This document shows, in pieces, positions 15,542 to 25,040 of a stretch of 42,158 bases of DNA; positions within the stretch are counted from its first letter, which is position 1; each line of letters starts with the position of its first letter. Origin of the DNA: Microcystis aeruginosa Ma_MB_S_20031200_S102 (lineage in GTDB: Bacteria > Cyanobacteriota > Cyanobacteriia > Cyanobacteriales > Microcystaceae); NCBI GenBank assembly GCA_007095845.1, contig SFBI01000002.1, positions 1-42,158 of the forward strand. Reading direction: 5' to 3'. Made by a program: the position numbers and the translations under genes. Below the pieces are notes generated by a model that worked only from the letters and a program-made list of their open reading frames with translations, was not told the origin of the DNA and made no database searches.

Positions 15542-17824
15542 TTAGAAATCGATCGAGTCTTCGTGATTAAGAATTGTTTGCAGTATTTCTAGGGGAACAG
15601 TAGCAAAGTATTGCTGGAGAAAGTTTTCTAGGGCCACCGCTTCCAGAAATTGCTCAATCTTATTAATTTTTGCATCATAATTGACTAATTCAAAGGATAA
15701 ATTTTCTTGATTTTTCTTGACTTTAAAGCCATTTTCTGCTAGGGAAATTAATCCTAATTCTAGGGTATAATAACTGAGGTTTAAGCAATTTTGTAATTGT
15801 TGACGGGAAATACTGGTTTTAGTTCTAGCTAAATATTTCCCAATCCCCACAAGGTTTATCCATCTGGTGTGAGCGGATTTTTTCAAAGGACTAGCATAGG
15901 CAAGAACTAACTTTTTATCGCGTAAAATTGCCTGTTGATATTCCCTAGAAAGTTTTGTCCAATCCCGGGGACATTCCCAGAGAAAAAGAGGATTTAATTG
16001 GTTAACTTCTTGATTAATTTCTCGATTACGATTGTCGATTAAAAAATCTTTTTTATTGCCATAGCTTAGGGATTCTTGTTGATAGATTTGCAGAGCAATT
16101 AATCGCACTTCATAGCGATTTTTGGAGGTATTAAAATCTAATTCGACTAAGGCATTATAATGGGTATCGGCAGCAATTTCATCTTTGTGATGACCCCACC
16201 ACATACCAGGGAATCCCTGCTCGATTGAACTATCCCATATCTCAAAAGTTGTCCGGGGATAAGTAATTTTTTTGCCTTTGAAATCCTGAAGATTTTTATG
16301 CCAAAGATTTTGAAAATAACAATTTTGAATTAATAGCTTTGGTGTCGGATTACCCATCCCACAGGGTTCCAGTAATTTTAATTCTCGAAATAGACTTTTT
16401 CCCAATTGGGAAACCCTGACCACTGCATCCACTTCTATCTGGGAAGAAAGGGAAGTTAAATCAATTCCTGTGCGTCGCAACTGTTGATTAATTCCCTCAA
16501 TAAATAGGGGTAAATTTTCTATAGTTAAACTTAAACCTGCGGCCAAAGGATGACCACCAAAACGATGTAAAAGATGGGATTGAGAGGATACTAATTGATA
16601 AAGATCGATCTCACGAATTGACCGAGCGGAACCCTTAGCAAAAGGTGGTTCACTGGTACTTAATAAAATTGTTGGTCGCTGGTATTCTTGGGCAATTTGT
16701 CCCGCAACTAATCCTAAAATTCCCGCCGGCCATTGGGGATCATCTAAAATAATTACATTAGTGGTAGAAAGATCAATTCTCTCTAGTTTTTTCTGAACTT
16801 GTTTAATAATATCCCGTTGGATTTCTTGGCGACGAATATTGGCTAATTCCGCTTGTTCAGCTAATTCGTGACAACGCTTTTCATCTTCACTGGTGAGTAA
16901 TTCCACACAAAATCTAGCATCACCATAAATGCGACTGACGGCATTAATTCGCGGTCCAATACCGAAGGATATATCCATCGGTCTATCTCCGGTTTTGTTA
17001 CATAACTCGAGTAATTTTTTAACTCCTAAACGCTGAGTATTTTGGAGTTTTTGCATACCTTTTTGGGCTAAATAACGACATTCTCCCGTCAATTTGACTA
17101 AATCAGCAATTAAACCAATCGCAACTAAATCCAGTAAATTTTCTAGGGGTTTTCTGGGAATATCTGCCAGGGTTAAATACATCGCTTCCACTAATTTATA
17201 AGCAACGGCAACCCCAGAAAGATGATAGAAAGGATGGGTTTCCACAAAGTAGCGGGGATTAATCAGGGCAATCACCTCGGGGCGCTCGTCGGGTAGGGTA
17301 TGATGATCGGTGATGATAATATCGATTCCTAGACTGTTTGCATAGTCAATTTCAGCGATATTCGTGCTTCCCGTGTCACAGGTGACGATTAAACGGGTTC
17401 CTTGATGCGCTAGTTTCTCGATACCGGGACAATTGAGGCCGTGGGATTCTTTTTGGCGATCGGGTATGTAATAATCTAACTGTTGATAGGGTGGAAAAAA
17501 CTGCCCCAATCCTTCCCAAAGGACACTGGTAGCGGTGACACCATCGGCATCGAAATCACCCCAAATAGTCACTTTTTCGCCTTTATTTAGGGCTTTTTCC
17601 AGTCTTTTGACGGCAAAGTTCATTTCTTGCCCAAAATCAAAGGGAGTTTTTGACTGATAAGCTTTCTCATCCAGAAACGTCCGCAGAGTCGCCCCATCTT
17701 GGACACCGCGATGCCATAATATTTGTGCCACGACGCTGCCATCCGACTGTGAGGTGTAGTCTTGGACTATTTTTAAAAACTCTTGGGGAAGCTCTACCGA
17801 TGGGGGAATTTGCCAGTTAGACAC
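15542..17824 (-). CDS. recJ: single-stranded-DNA-specific exonuclease RecJ
   Basis: A 760-residue DHH-family 5'-3' ssDNA exonuclease used in recombination and mismatch repair. Catalytic motifs are DFDADG at 90-95, CDTGS around 149-153, DHH at 173-175 and GPRINAVSR at 290-298. The DHHA1 motif GGHPLAAG is at 423-430, followed by the OB-fold. The C-terminal ~190 residues go beyond E. coli RecJ (577) and match the longer cyanobacterial form; their role is unknown. The start codon is GTG at 17824, with no clear Shine-Dalgarno. It is last in the sbcC-moaD-recJ series, 58 bases after moaD. Confidence 0.93.
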   Translation of the reverse strand: MSNWQIPPSVELPQEFLKIVQDYTSQSDGSVVAQILWHRGVQDGATLRTFLDEKAYQSKTPFDFGQEMNFAVKRLEKALNKGEKVTIWGDFDADGVTATSVLWEGLGQFFPPYQQLDYYIPDRQKESHGLNCPGIEKLAHQGTRLIVTCDTGSTNIAEIDYANSLGIDIIITDHHTLPDERPEVIALINPRYFVETHPFYHLSGVAVAYKLVEAMYLTLADIPRKPLENLLDLVAIGLIADLVKLTGECRYLAQKGMQKLQNTQRLGVKKLLELCNKTGDRPMDISFGIGPRINAVSRIYGDARFCVELLTSEDEKRCHELAEQAELANIRRQEIQRDIIKQVQKKLERIDLSTTNVIILDDPQWPAGILGLVAGQIAQEYQRPTILLSTSEPPFAKGSARSIREIDLYQLVSSQSHLLHRFGGHPLAAGLSLTIENLPLFIEGINQQLRRTGIDLTSLSSQIEVDAVVRVSQLGKSLFRELKLLEPCGMGNPTPKLLIQNCYFQNLWHKNLQDFKGKKITYPRTTFEIWDSSIEQGFPGMWWGHHKDEIAADTHYNALVELDFNTSKNRYEVRLIALQIYQQESLSYGNKKDFLIDNRNREINQEVNQLNPLFLWECPRDWTKLSREYQQAILRDKKLVLAYASPLKKSAHTRWINLVGIGKYLARTKTSISRQQLQNCLNLSYYTLELGLISLAENGFKVKKNQENLSFELVNYDAKINKIEQFLEAVALENFLQQYFATVPLEILQTILNHEDSIDF

Positions 17825-17882
17825 GGGATATCAGGGAAAAAGTAAAAAAGGTGGCAGTTTTTGTGATTTTCCCTATCTCCAT

Positions 17883-18137
17883 TTAGCCACCACTAACGGG
17901 GGGAATTAAAACTATCTCATCGCCATTTTTGAGGATTTTCTCTCCCGAAACAAACTGAAGATTAACTCCAAAACGAGTAACATCGCGCCATCTTTCTAAT
18001 TGAGGATAGGGGGCTATAATATAGTTTAACACTTCTGTAACGGAAGTGTGGGCAGGAAATTCGAGGTTTAATTGAGAAGTTTGATAGACTTCTTGATAAA
18101 TAGCAAATAGTTTTACTCTAACCGTAATTTTTTCCAT
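17883..18137 (-). CDS. moaD: MoaD/ThiS family sulfur-carrier protein
   Basis: An 84-residue ubiquitin-like beta-grasp protein ending in PPVSGG. The C-terminal Gly-Gly is adenylated and thiocarboxylated by MoeB-type enzymes. The FAIYQE stretch and IPPVSGG end favour MoaD, the small subunit of molybdopterin synthase, over ThiS. Its partner MoaE is not adjacent; the gene sits 7 bases after sbcC and 58 before recJ. This placement between two DNA-repair genes is unusual, but co-transcription need not mean shared function. Confidence 0.85.
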   Translation of the reverse strand: MEKITVRVKLFAIYQEVYQTSQLNLEFPAHTSVTEVLNYIIAPYPQLERWRDVTRFGVNLQFVSGEKILKNGDEIVLIPPVSGG

Positions 18138-18144
18138 ATTTTTC

Positions 18145-21100
18145 CTAGGATAATAACATCAATTGAGAACCCTGTTCGGTTTTGCGGACTTCGATGCGGT
18201 GTTGAAAAGCTTCTTTAAATTGGGGCATATGAGTTACAGTCAAAATACAGGCAAAATCGGTGGATATAGCATTAATTGCCGCAATTAAGCGATCGCATCC
18301 TTCCGCATCCTGAGTTCCGAATCCTTCGTCAACAATGAGCATTTGTAGGGCTGTTCCGGCTCTTTGTGCTAATAATCTCGCTAAAGCTAATCGAATCGAG
18401 AAATTAATCCGAAAAGCTTCCCCTCCTGAATAGGTTTCGTAGGGACGAGAGCCCCGGGTATCACCAATAACAATATCTAAAGTATCGATTAACTTTTGTC
18501 GCTGTTTTTTCGTACCTTTACCGCTTTTTTGGGTTAAAAACTGCACATGAAATTGATTACCGGTTAAGCGAGCTAAGATATGATTAGTTTGTGCTTCCAA
18601 CTCCGGTAAAACATTCTCAATCATCAGAGTTTGTAAACCATTTTTGCCAAAAGCTATGGCTAACTCTTTATAAACTGTATATTGTTTTTTAACTTTAGCT
18701 AAATCGCTCTCTTTTTCTGTCAGTTGTTTACCTAAAGTTTCTAGTTGATGTAACTTCTCCTCAACCCGACCTTTTTGGGAGAGCAATCCATCAATTATCT
18801 GTCTTCGCTGTTGAATATTAGTCGATAATGCGGCTATTTCTTGGCGATAGTCAGTCAAAGTACCAATCTTTTGAATAATATTTGCTAACTCCTGATTTAT
18901 CTTCTGGCGATCCTCATTTCGCAGCTGTAGTCTTTGCTCAATGTCAGCAATTTTAGCGGCTATTTCTGGATAATTTTTTTCTGCTTGTTGCCAATCTTGA
19001 TACTGTAATCTTACCCCCTGTAATTGTCGGATCAAATTTTGAATATTCTGATGTTCACTGCGATCATAATTCAAGTTTTGAATAAACTTTTCTAAGCGTT
19101 CAATTTCCTGTTTAAGTGGGGAATTTTGACCTAGTTCTTGCTTCTCTTGTTCTAGTCTAGCTAGTTGATTAATTAAATTAGGTTTCTCGGCATTGATATT
19201 AGCTAAACGACGGTTTGCTTGCTTAAGTTCTGATTCTTGAATTTCTGCCCAACGCCATCTTTTTTCTTCTCCTCTGACTAAAGCATGACTTTGTTCATCA
19301 TAGTTTAATAGGGCGATTTCTTGATTGATAATTTGCAATTCTTGCTGTAATTCTAGGGCATAATTGCCACTGCTTAAAAGTGCTTCTAATTCCACCAGTA
19401 TTTCCTCGGTTTTCTCTAGTTCTATTTCCTTTTCTTCAATAGTTTCTAACTTGACTTCTAACTGCACATATTTTTGTTGTAGATTCGATCTTACTGGCAA
19501 TTCTTGTTTAATTTGGGCTAATTCCTCGCGTAAACGTTTTAAATCTCGATCGCAGTCTGCCATCTGTTCCTGTAGGGACCAAATTTGCTCTTGAATTTGT
19601 TCTTGATGTTGATGGGTTTTCCTGATTACTTGATGACGGTGATGACTGTCTAAATTCTGTTCACACAAAGGACAAACCGAATCGGGAATATTCAATTTTT
19701 CCAATTTATCAGTTAACTCTAAAAGTTGTTCTTCATATCTTTTCTGCTGCTCCAATAAACTTTTTTTATCCACTTGTTTAACGGTTTCCTTTTCTTCCAC
19801 TCGTTCACAATAGGTTTGTTTTTTGTCTAGTTCCTTAATTCGTTTGGCTAAATTGAGAGCTTCCTCTCTTAGTACAGGAATACGAGCGATTTCTGTCTCT
19901 AATTGTTGCCGATTTCTTTGCAGTTGTTCCCGACGAGCATTAATCCTGGCTTTTTCCCGTTCCAACTGCATATTTAGATCAGCTTTTCGGCTATTTAAAG
20001 GAGCATATTTTAAAGCTAATCTATCCAATTCCTGAAGACGTTGACGATGATAATTTAACTTCTCTAATCCTGCTTGAATATCCCCCGCTTGCTCGATAAT
20101 TTTTTGAGTTTCTTGTTCCTGTCTTCCCAATTCTTCTAAACGAGCGCTCGTTTGTTGGATGGGAAGGGTAAATTCGTTAATTTTTTGCTGTAATTTCTGT
20201 TCTAATTGTTGTTTATCATACTGGGCCTGTTGCCAAGCTTGCAATTGACTTGACAAACTGGCCTCTTTCTGGTCTAGATTGATTAGGCGCTCGTGTGCAG
20301 TGATAATGTCATTTTTGCGATGAAGAATAGTCCTTATTTGATTTAATTGATTGTCTAGACTAACTTTTTCCCGGTCTAATCTCTCGATTTCTGCTAATAA
20401 ACCTCGCTCCTGTTCTCTTTGCCACTGCAGCTGTTTTTCCCAATTCTGACGCTGATTTTCTTCCCCTTGCAGTTGCTGTAAATGCCGATTATTTACCTCT
20501 TGTTCTTGATTAATTTGGTTAATTTGGGTGCTTAACTCTTGCAGGTTTTCCTGATAAGAATTTTTCTCCTGAAGACGGAGTTTGATCGTTTCTACTTGCT
20601 GCTCGATTTGGAGGGACTGTCCATCAAATTGTTTCGATATATCCTTGGCTTTGTTCGCTAAAATTTCATAGCGATCGAGTTGTAATAATTCTGCTAAAAT
20701 CTGTTTACGACCACTGGGAGGCTGTTTCATAAACTCGTCCGCTTGTCCCTGTCGTAAATAAGCAGAATTAATGAAAGTTTTATGGTCTATTTTTAGATAA
20801 GTATTAATCTGTGCTTGGGTATCTTTAATACTTTTACCCGATAAAGGACGAAAACTTTGATCATTAATCACCTGAAAATCTAAACCAGAAGCTTTCCCTC
20901 CCCGGTGACGACTACGGATAATTTTATAGATTTCTCCCCCATAACTAAACTCGAAATCTACCCGCGCATAATCGCTGCCCGCATGAATCACATCATCACC
21001 AATCGAGACGCGACTTTCCCCCCAAATTGCCCAAGTAATTGCTTCCAGTAAAGAGGATTTTCCCGCACCATTGGCACCACAAATACAAGCAGTATGTAAT

Positions 21101-21168
21101 CCGCGAAAATCTAGCACTGCCTCGCGATAACTGAGAAAATTTTTTAGGGTTAATTGTAGGGGAATCAT
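18145..21168 (-). CDS. sbcC: SbcC/Rad50-type nuclease-complex ATPase
   Basis: A 1007-residue SMC-like ATPase that works with the SbcD nuclease on hairpins and double-strand ends. Walker A is GANGAGKSS at 31-39. A coiled coil (about 180-490) leads to the zinc-hook CPLC at 499-502, near the middle of the protein as expected, and a return coil runs to about 850. The ABC signature YSGGE and the Walker B/D-loop segment LIVDEGFGTQD close the head domain. sbcD is not in the window. A tandem octamer array begins 5 bases upstream of the ATG and there is no Shine-Dalgarno in between. It is the first gene of the sbcC-moaD-recJ cluster. Confidence 0.93.
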   Translation of the reverse strand: MIPLQLTLKNFLSYREAVLDFRGLHTACICGANGAGKSSLLEAITWAIWGESRVSIGDDVIHAGSDYARVDFEFSYGGEIYKIIRSRHRGGKASGLDFQVINDQSFRPLSGKSIKDTQAQINTYLKIDHKTFINSAYLRQGQADEFMKQPPSGRKQILAELLQLDRYEILANKAKDISKQFDGQSLQIEQQVETIKLRLQEKNSYQENLQELSTQINQINQEQEVNNRHLQQLQGEENQRQNWEKQLQWQREQERGLLAEIERLDREKVSLDNQLNQIRTILHRKNDIITAHERLINLDQKEASLSSQLQAWQQAQYDKQQLEQKLQQKINEFTLPIQQTSARLEELGRQEQETQKIIEQAGDIQAGLEKLNYHRQRLQELDRLALKYAPLNSRKADLNMQLEREKARINARREQLQRNRQQLETEIARIPVLREEALNLAKRIKELDKKQTYCERVEEKETVKQVDKKSLLEQQKRYEEQLLELTDKLEKLNIPDSVCPLCEQNLDSHHRHQVIRKTHQHQEQIQEQIWSLQEQMADCDRDLKRLREELAQIKQELPVRSNLQQKYVQLEVKLETIEEKEIELEKTEEILVELEALLSSGNYALELQQELQIINQEIALLNYDEQSHALVRGEEKRWRWAEIQESELKQANRRLANINAEKPNLINQLARLEQEKQELGQNSPLKQEIERLEKFIQNLNYDRSEHQNIQNLIRQLQGVRLQYQDWQQAEKNYPEIAAKIADIEQRLQLRNEDRQKINQELANIIQKIGTLTDYRQEIAALSTNIQQRRQIIDGLLSQKGRVEEKLHQLETLGKQLTEKESDLAKVKKQYTVYKELAIAFGKNGLQTLMIENVLPELEAQTNHILARLTGNQFHVQFLTQKSGKGTKKQRQKLIDTLDIVIGDTRGSRPYETYSGGEAFRINFSIRLALARLLAQRAGTALQMLIVDEGFGTQDAEGCDRLIAAINAISTDFACILTVTHMPQFKEAFQHRIEVRKTEQGSQLMLLS

Positions 21169-21548
21169 AAGCTGGGGAGTGGAGAAGTGGGGAAGTGGGG
21201 AAGTGGGGAAGTGGGGAGATGGGGAGATGGGGAGATGGGGAGATGGGGAGATGGGGAGATGGGGAGAATGCAGTATAGGTTAGAAATTCATCAGAGGATA
21301 AAAAACCGGGGAAAAGATAGCTTCAGCGCAATACATCTGGGTGAATCTATTCGGTATCAATAACTCCCTCCTGCAATAACCTCTAATTACAGCTTAACTG
21401 AAATCAAGCCAGGGACAAATGCGCTTTTTTTATTTCCCAGAATTTTCCTCACCATCATTACAACCTAGGCACTGTTCACAGATAACCGCTCAGAGTCCCT
21501 CGATTTGCTAATCTAAAGGAAAGATAACCGATTCTTGAGACCAAATCT
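21169..21548. repeat. octamer tandem array and spacer between sbcC and rhodanese gene
   Basis: Positions 21173-21268 are an octamer array: GGGGAAGT units followed by about seven GGGGAGAT units. The remaining ~280 bases are unique, have no open frame of note, and must hold the divergent promoters of sbcC and the rhodanese gene. A GCGCTTTTTTT stretch near 21421 is seen, but no convincing hairpin goes with it. Confidence 0.75.
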
Positions 21549-21887
21549 ATGAGCATTCCCGAAATTAGCGTCCATGAACTCGCTCTCCGTTTAGCCGATC
21601 ATGATCCTAATTTACAACTTATTGATGTGCGCGAACCGGAGGAAGTTGCCATGGCATCTGTGGCCAATTTTACCATTTTACCCTTGAGTCAATACCAAGA
21701 ATGGTCGCCCACTATTGCCAGCCAATTCAACCCCCAAGCGGAAACCCTCGTTATCTGTCACCATGGCATGAGATCCCTGCAAATGTGCCAATGGCTACAA
21801 AGTCAGGGTTTTACTAATGTTAAAAATATTAACGGTGGCATCGATGCTTATTCCCTTCTCGTCGATCCTAATATTCCCCGTTACTAA
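21549..21887 (+). CDS. rhodanese-like domain protein
   Basis: A 112-residue single rhodanese domain. It has the CH2-like motif LIDVREPEE near the N-terminus and an active-site loop CHHGMRS, whose Cys would carry a persulfide. The substrate is not evident; such small proteins act in sulfur transfer or sulfide detoxification. It is soluble, with no signal peptide. A GC-rich hairpin (21894-21922) follows the stop codon. Confidence 0.88.
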   Translation: MSIPEISVHELALRLADHDPNLQLIDVREPEEVAMASVANFTILPLSQYQEWSPTIASQFNPQAETLVICHHGMRSLQMCQWLQSQGFTNVKNINGGIDAYSLLVDPNIPRY

Positions 21888-21893
21888 TTTTCA

Positions 21894-21922
21894 TGGCCCC
21901 CATCGGGAAAAAAGAGGGGCCA
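21894..21922 (+). terminator. possible terminator hairpin after rhodanese gene
   Basis: TGGCCCC (21894-21900) pairs with GGGGCCA (21916-21922) over a 15-base A-rich loop. There is no T-run after it, so intrinsic termination is uncertain; it may instead protect the mRNA 3' end. Confidence 0.35.
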
Positions 21923-22201
21923 ACTATCCCCTTTCTCCCCACGGAGGACTGATAGGGAGCATCTCACCTTTGTAACCCCTAAATCAGGTTTTTATGTCAA
22001 GCTATTTTGAAAGCCTTGCTAGAAACAGTTTTATGGATAAGTATAATTACTCACTTGCATAAATGAGATGATCCCGACTGATAACTGACTACTGATAACT
22101 GATTACTGATAACTGATAACTGATTACTGATAACTGATAACTGATTAAGCGTTATACTGTCTAGAAAAATGTTATAAATCTTTTCTTAAGATTATTCCCC
22201 T
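21923..22201. repeat. hrcA upstream region with ten ACTGATA-type heptamers
   Basis: Positions 22077-22146 are ten consecutive heptamers of the forms ACTGATA (six), ACTGATT (three) and ACTGACT (one). They end about 55 bases before the hrcA ATG, so the promoter must lie close to or inside the array. The remaining ~150 bases are unique and non-coding. Confidence 0.75.
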
Positions 22202-23278
22202 ATGTCCGCTAGAACTAATCTCAGCGATCGCTATCAACATATCTTAAAGGCGACAATTCAACATTATATCGCCACGGCCGAACCAGTTGGCTCGAAAACT
22301 CTGCTGGAGGAGTACAAGTTTACTGTTAGTTCTGCCACGATTCGCAATGCTCTCGGTAAACTGGAAAAAGAAGGTTTACTCTATCAACCCCACACTTCCT
22401 CCGGACGCATTCCCTCCGATTGGGGTTATCGTCTCTACGTCGATGAGTTAATGACTCCCGATGACCGTATCGGCGAAAAAATTGGCTATTATCTGCATAA
22501 AAACGCTAAATCTCCCGCTTGGAGTCTCGAAAGTCTGCTGCAACGGGCCACGCAATTTTTAGCCAGTTTAAGCGGTTATATCGCTATCGTTACCCTTCCC
22601 CACACCCTCACTAATACCCTGCGTCATCTGCAATTAATCCCTGTCTCGGACCGGCAGATCATGTTAATTATTGTTACAGATAATTTACAAACACGCTCGG
22701 TTATGATGGAGATCCCTGAGTCTATGGCAACAGACAAGGGGGATGGATTAGCAGAAGAATTACAAATCCTCTCTAATTTTCTGGGGGAAAAATTAAAAGG
22801 TTATTGCTTGGCAGATTTAATTAACCTTGATTGGCAGCAAATCGAGCGAGAATTTACCCGTTATACCCATTTTCTCCGACAATTAAGCCAAGAAATCAGC
22901 GCTAGTCTCCAATTCACTGCCACCCCAGAGATTATCGTCCATGGTGTCGCTGAAGTCATTCGACAACCAGAATTCGCCCAATGGCAACAAGTACAAATGT
23001 TACTGCATCTATTGGAAGCAGAACAGGATCGCCTTTTACCCCTGATTTTACAAAGACCAGAACCAGAAAAATCAGCTAAAAAAGTCAAAATCACCATTGG
23101 TTCCGAAAATCCTCTGGAATCCATGCGCCCTTGTACTCTTATCTCCGCTTTTTATAAACAGGGAGATACTCCCGTCGGTAGTGTTGGTATTATCGGACCG
23201 ACGCGAATGTTATACGAAAATACTATTCCCCTAGTGGAATCCACCGCTAACTATCTCAGCGAGGCTATAAGTAAGTAG
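22202..23278 (+). CDS. hrcA: heat-inducible transcription repressor HrcA
   Basis: A 358-residue repressor of class I heat-shock genes. The N-terminal winged-helix domain has EPVGSKTL and VSSATIRNALGKLEKEGLLYQPHTSSGRIPS-type conserved segments, covering about residues 8-75. The central and C-terminal GAF-like domain ends with the family motif on GPTRMLYENTIPLVE. It binds CIRCE operators and needs GroEL to fold. A perfect CIRCE site lies in front of groES at 36060-36086; none was seen before hrcA itself. Unlike in many bacteria, it is not linked to grpE-dnaK. Its last 14 bases overlap the convergent gene at 23265. Confidence 0.95.
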   Translation: MSARTNLSDRYQHILKATIQHYIATAEPVGSKTLLEEYKFTVSSATIRNALGKLEKEGLLYQPHTSSGRIPSDWGYRLYVDELMTPDDRIGEKIGYYLHKNAKSPAWSLESLLQRATQFLASLSGYIAIVTLPHTLTNTLRHLQLIPVSDRQIMLIIVTDNLQTRSVMMEIPESMATDKGDGLAEELQILSNFLGEKLKGYCLADLINLDWQQIEREFTRYTHFLRQLSQEISASLQFTATPEIIVHGVAEVIRQPEFAQWQQVQMLLHLLEAEQDRLLPLILQRPEPEKSAKKVKITIGSENPLESMRPCTLISAFYKQGDTPVGSVGIIGPTRMLYENTIPLVESTANYLSEAISK

Positions 23279-23558
23279 ATATCCCCCGCAAAGGTTCGGG
23301 AATAGGACAATCGACAGTAAACTCTAAAATTGTCTCACTATCCCCCAAATAGCCAGAATTGGCAAAACAGAGCAACATCCGCACCAGCGCCACCCACACC
23401 TCCCCATCGAACTCCCAATCCTGTCCCCGACGCGCTCCACAGGCGATCGATTTTAGCGCCCAAAAATAACTATTTCTCACCACCGAACCGCCTTTTTTAT
23501 AAACCGGCACATCCTCATGGTGAATATAAAGAATATCATCTTTAGCGATCGCTCTCAT
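23265..23558 (-). CDS. small protein of unknown function convergent with hrcA
   Basis: A 97-residue protein of normal amino-acid composition with no membrane segment or signal peptide. It begins MRAIAKDDILYIHHEDVP and includes a region rich in Trp and aromatic residues. The ATG lies in a HIP1 octamer and there is no clear Shine-Dalgarno. It overlaps the hrcA 3' end by 14 bases on the opposite strand. I do not recognise the family; the even composition suggests a real gene. Confidence 0.5.
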   Translation of the reverse strand: MRAIAKDDILYIHHEDVPVYKKGGSVVRNSYFWALKSIACGARRGQDWEFDGEVWVALVRMLLCFANSGYLGDSETILEFTVDCPIPEPLRGISTYL

Positions 23559-23794
23559 CGGTGGCTAGGAAAGTTACAGGAATTTTCAGTTTACCGTCTA
23601 GAGAATAACACCCTATAGGAAATTTTGGGCGCATCCCCTGCACCCCTGCCATTTTTAATAACTTCTGTTTATCATCACAAATAGGAAATGCCGTCTGCCG
23701 TCTTTCTAGTGGAGGCACAAAAAGCTATAATTCTACCTTAAACCCTCGTTTTTTATCCCTAGAGCGATCGAGTTTTCCTGATTATTATTCAGCT

Positions 23795-24706
23795 ATGACC
23801 ACCGATACTATCACCAATCCCTCACCCAAAAAACTCTGGTTAGCAGCCCTGAAACCACCAATGTATAGTGTGGCAATTATACCGATTATTTTGGGGACAG
23901 CGATCGCTTATCAGGAAACAGGTCGATTTTCTCCGCCGATTTTTGTCACTTTTATCCTCTCAGCTATTTTAATTCTCGCTTGGTTAAATCTCAGTAATGA
24001 TGTTTTTGATGCCGATACCGGGATCGATGTTAATAAAGCTCATTCGATCGTTAATTTAACTGGCAATAAATCTTTAATTTTCTGGCTAAGTAATCTTTTT
24101 CTATTATTAGGCATCGCTGGCATTTTTGCTATTAGTTATTGGCGAGGCGATTGGACTATCCTAGAATTAATCGCCCTCTGCTGTTTTTTGGGCTATACCT
24201 ATCAAGGGCCTCCCTTCCGTCTTGGTTATCAAGGATTAGGTGAAATTATCTGTTTCTTTACTTTTGGACCCTTGGCGATTGCCGCTGCCTACTATTCCCA
24301 AGTCGGTGCTTTTTCTCTCTCTAGTCTAGCGGCTTCAATTATTATCGGGATTACCACTTCTATCATCCTTTTTTGTTCCCATTTCCATCAAGTTGCCGAT
24401 GATCTCAAAGCGGGTAAAAAATCACCTATTGCTCGTTTAGGTACTTTAAAAGGTTCTAAAGTTTTAACCGTAGTGACGGTTCTTGTTTACGTTTTAACGG
24501 TGGTTTTTGTGCTGCTGCAAGTTTATCCCCCTCTCACCCTTTTAATTTTTCTTAGTCTCCCTTTTGCTTGGCAATTAGTCCACCACGTTAACCAAAATCA
24601 CGACCAACCTCAGCTAGTCAGTAACTGCAAGTTTATAGCGGTTAATCTTCACTTTTTTAGTGGCATTCTCTTCTCCCTTGGTTATTTCCTTGCTTCCCGT
24701 TCATAG
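23795..24706 (+). CDS. menA: MenA, naphthoate phytyl/prenyltransferase
   Basis: A 303-residue UbiA-superfamily integral membrane protein that attaches the phytyl or polyprenyl chain to the dihydroxynaphthoate ring, making phylloquinone or menaquinone for photosystem I. The first Asp-rich motif NDVFDADTGID is at 68-78; the second region has VADDLKAGKKS near 200-210. About eight to nine hydrophobic helices are visible. KPPMYSVAIIPIILG at the N-terminus matches the cyanobacterial MenA form. The neighbours are unrelated; other men genes are not in the window. Confidence 0.9.
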   Translation: MTTDTITNPSPKKLWLAALKPPMYSVAIIPIILGTAIAYQETGRFSPPIFVTFILSAILILAWLNLSNDVFDADTGIDVNKAHSIVNLTGNKSLIFWLSNLFLLLGIAGIFAISYWRGDWTILELIALCCFLGYTYQGPPFRLGYQGLGEIICFFTFGPLAIAAAYYSQVGAFSLSSLAASIIIGITTSIILFCSHFHQVADDLKAGKKSPIARLGTLKGSKVLTVVTVLVYVLTVVFVLLQVYPPLTLLIFLSLPFAWQLVHHVNQNHDQPQLVSNCKFIAVNLHFFSGILFSLGYFLASRS

Positions 24707-25040
24707 ACCGGATTTTTTTTCTTAAAGCCCTTGACAAAACCCCATCACTTGACATACACTTATATTCATAATGGGAATCCGTGCCTGCCTGCGAACCCCT
24801 CATTTTTAGCCTAGATAGACCGAAAAAAAATCAACTGACTTGAATCAGTTATCAGTTATCAGATTTGAGTTTTAAGCGTGCAGTATGTATTAAGTGGGAA
24901 GTATTAAATACGGCGGATTCAGCCTTAGTCTGGTACATCTTCCAGTTTCCTACTGTCTTTTTGCTGTTTACTGTTTACTGAAAACACTTCCTCATTCATA
25001 ATTCATAATTCATAATTCATCGCCACAAATAAAGGTTAGC
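24707..25040. repeat. non-coding spacer with repeat pieces before the HerA-like gene
   Basis: This 334-base spacer holds CAGTTATCAGTTATCAG (about 24846-24862, the inverse of the heptamers at 22077), a CTGTTTACTGTTTACTG pair (about 24963-24980) and ATTCATA heptamers (24993-25021) that end 20 bases before the ATG. No gene or RNA was recognised. AAAGG, about 8 bases before the ATG at 25041, is a fair ribosome-binding site. Confidence 0.65.

Noticed and set aside
18145-21168. Plus-strand frames within sbcC (e.g. 19364-19594, 19823-20035)
   Set aside because: They are Ser/Cys-rich antisense shadows of a Gln/Glu-rich coiled-coil gene.
22077-22146. CRISPR array
   Set aside because: The units are contiguous 7-mers without spacers, and no cas genes are in the window. 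The same holds for the other tandem arrays.
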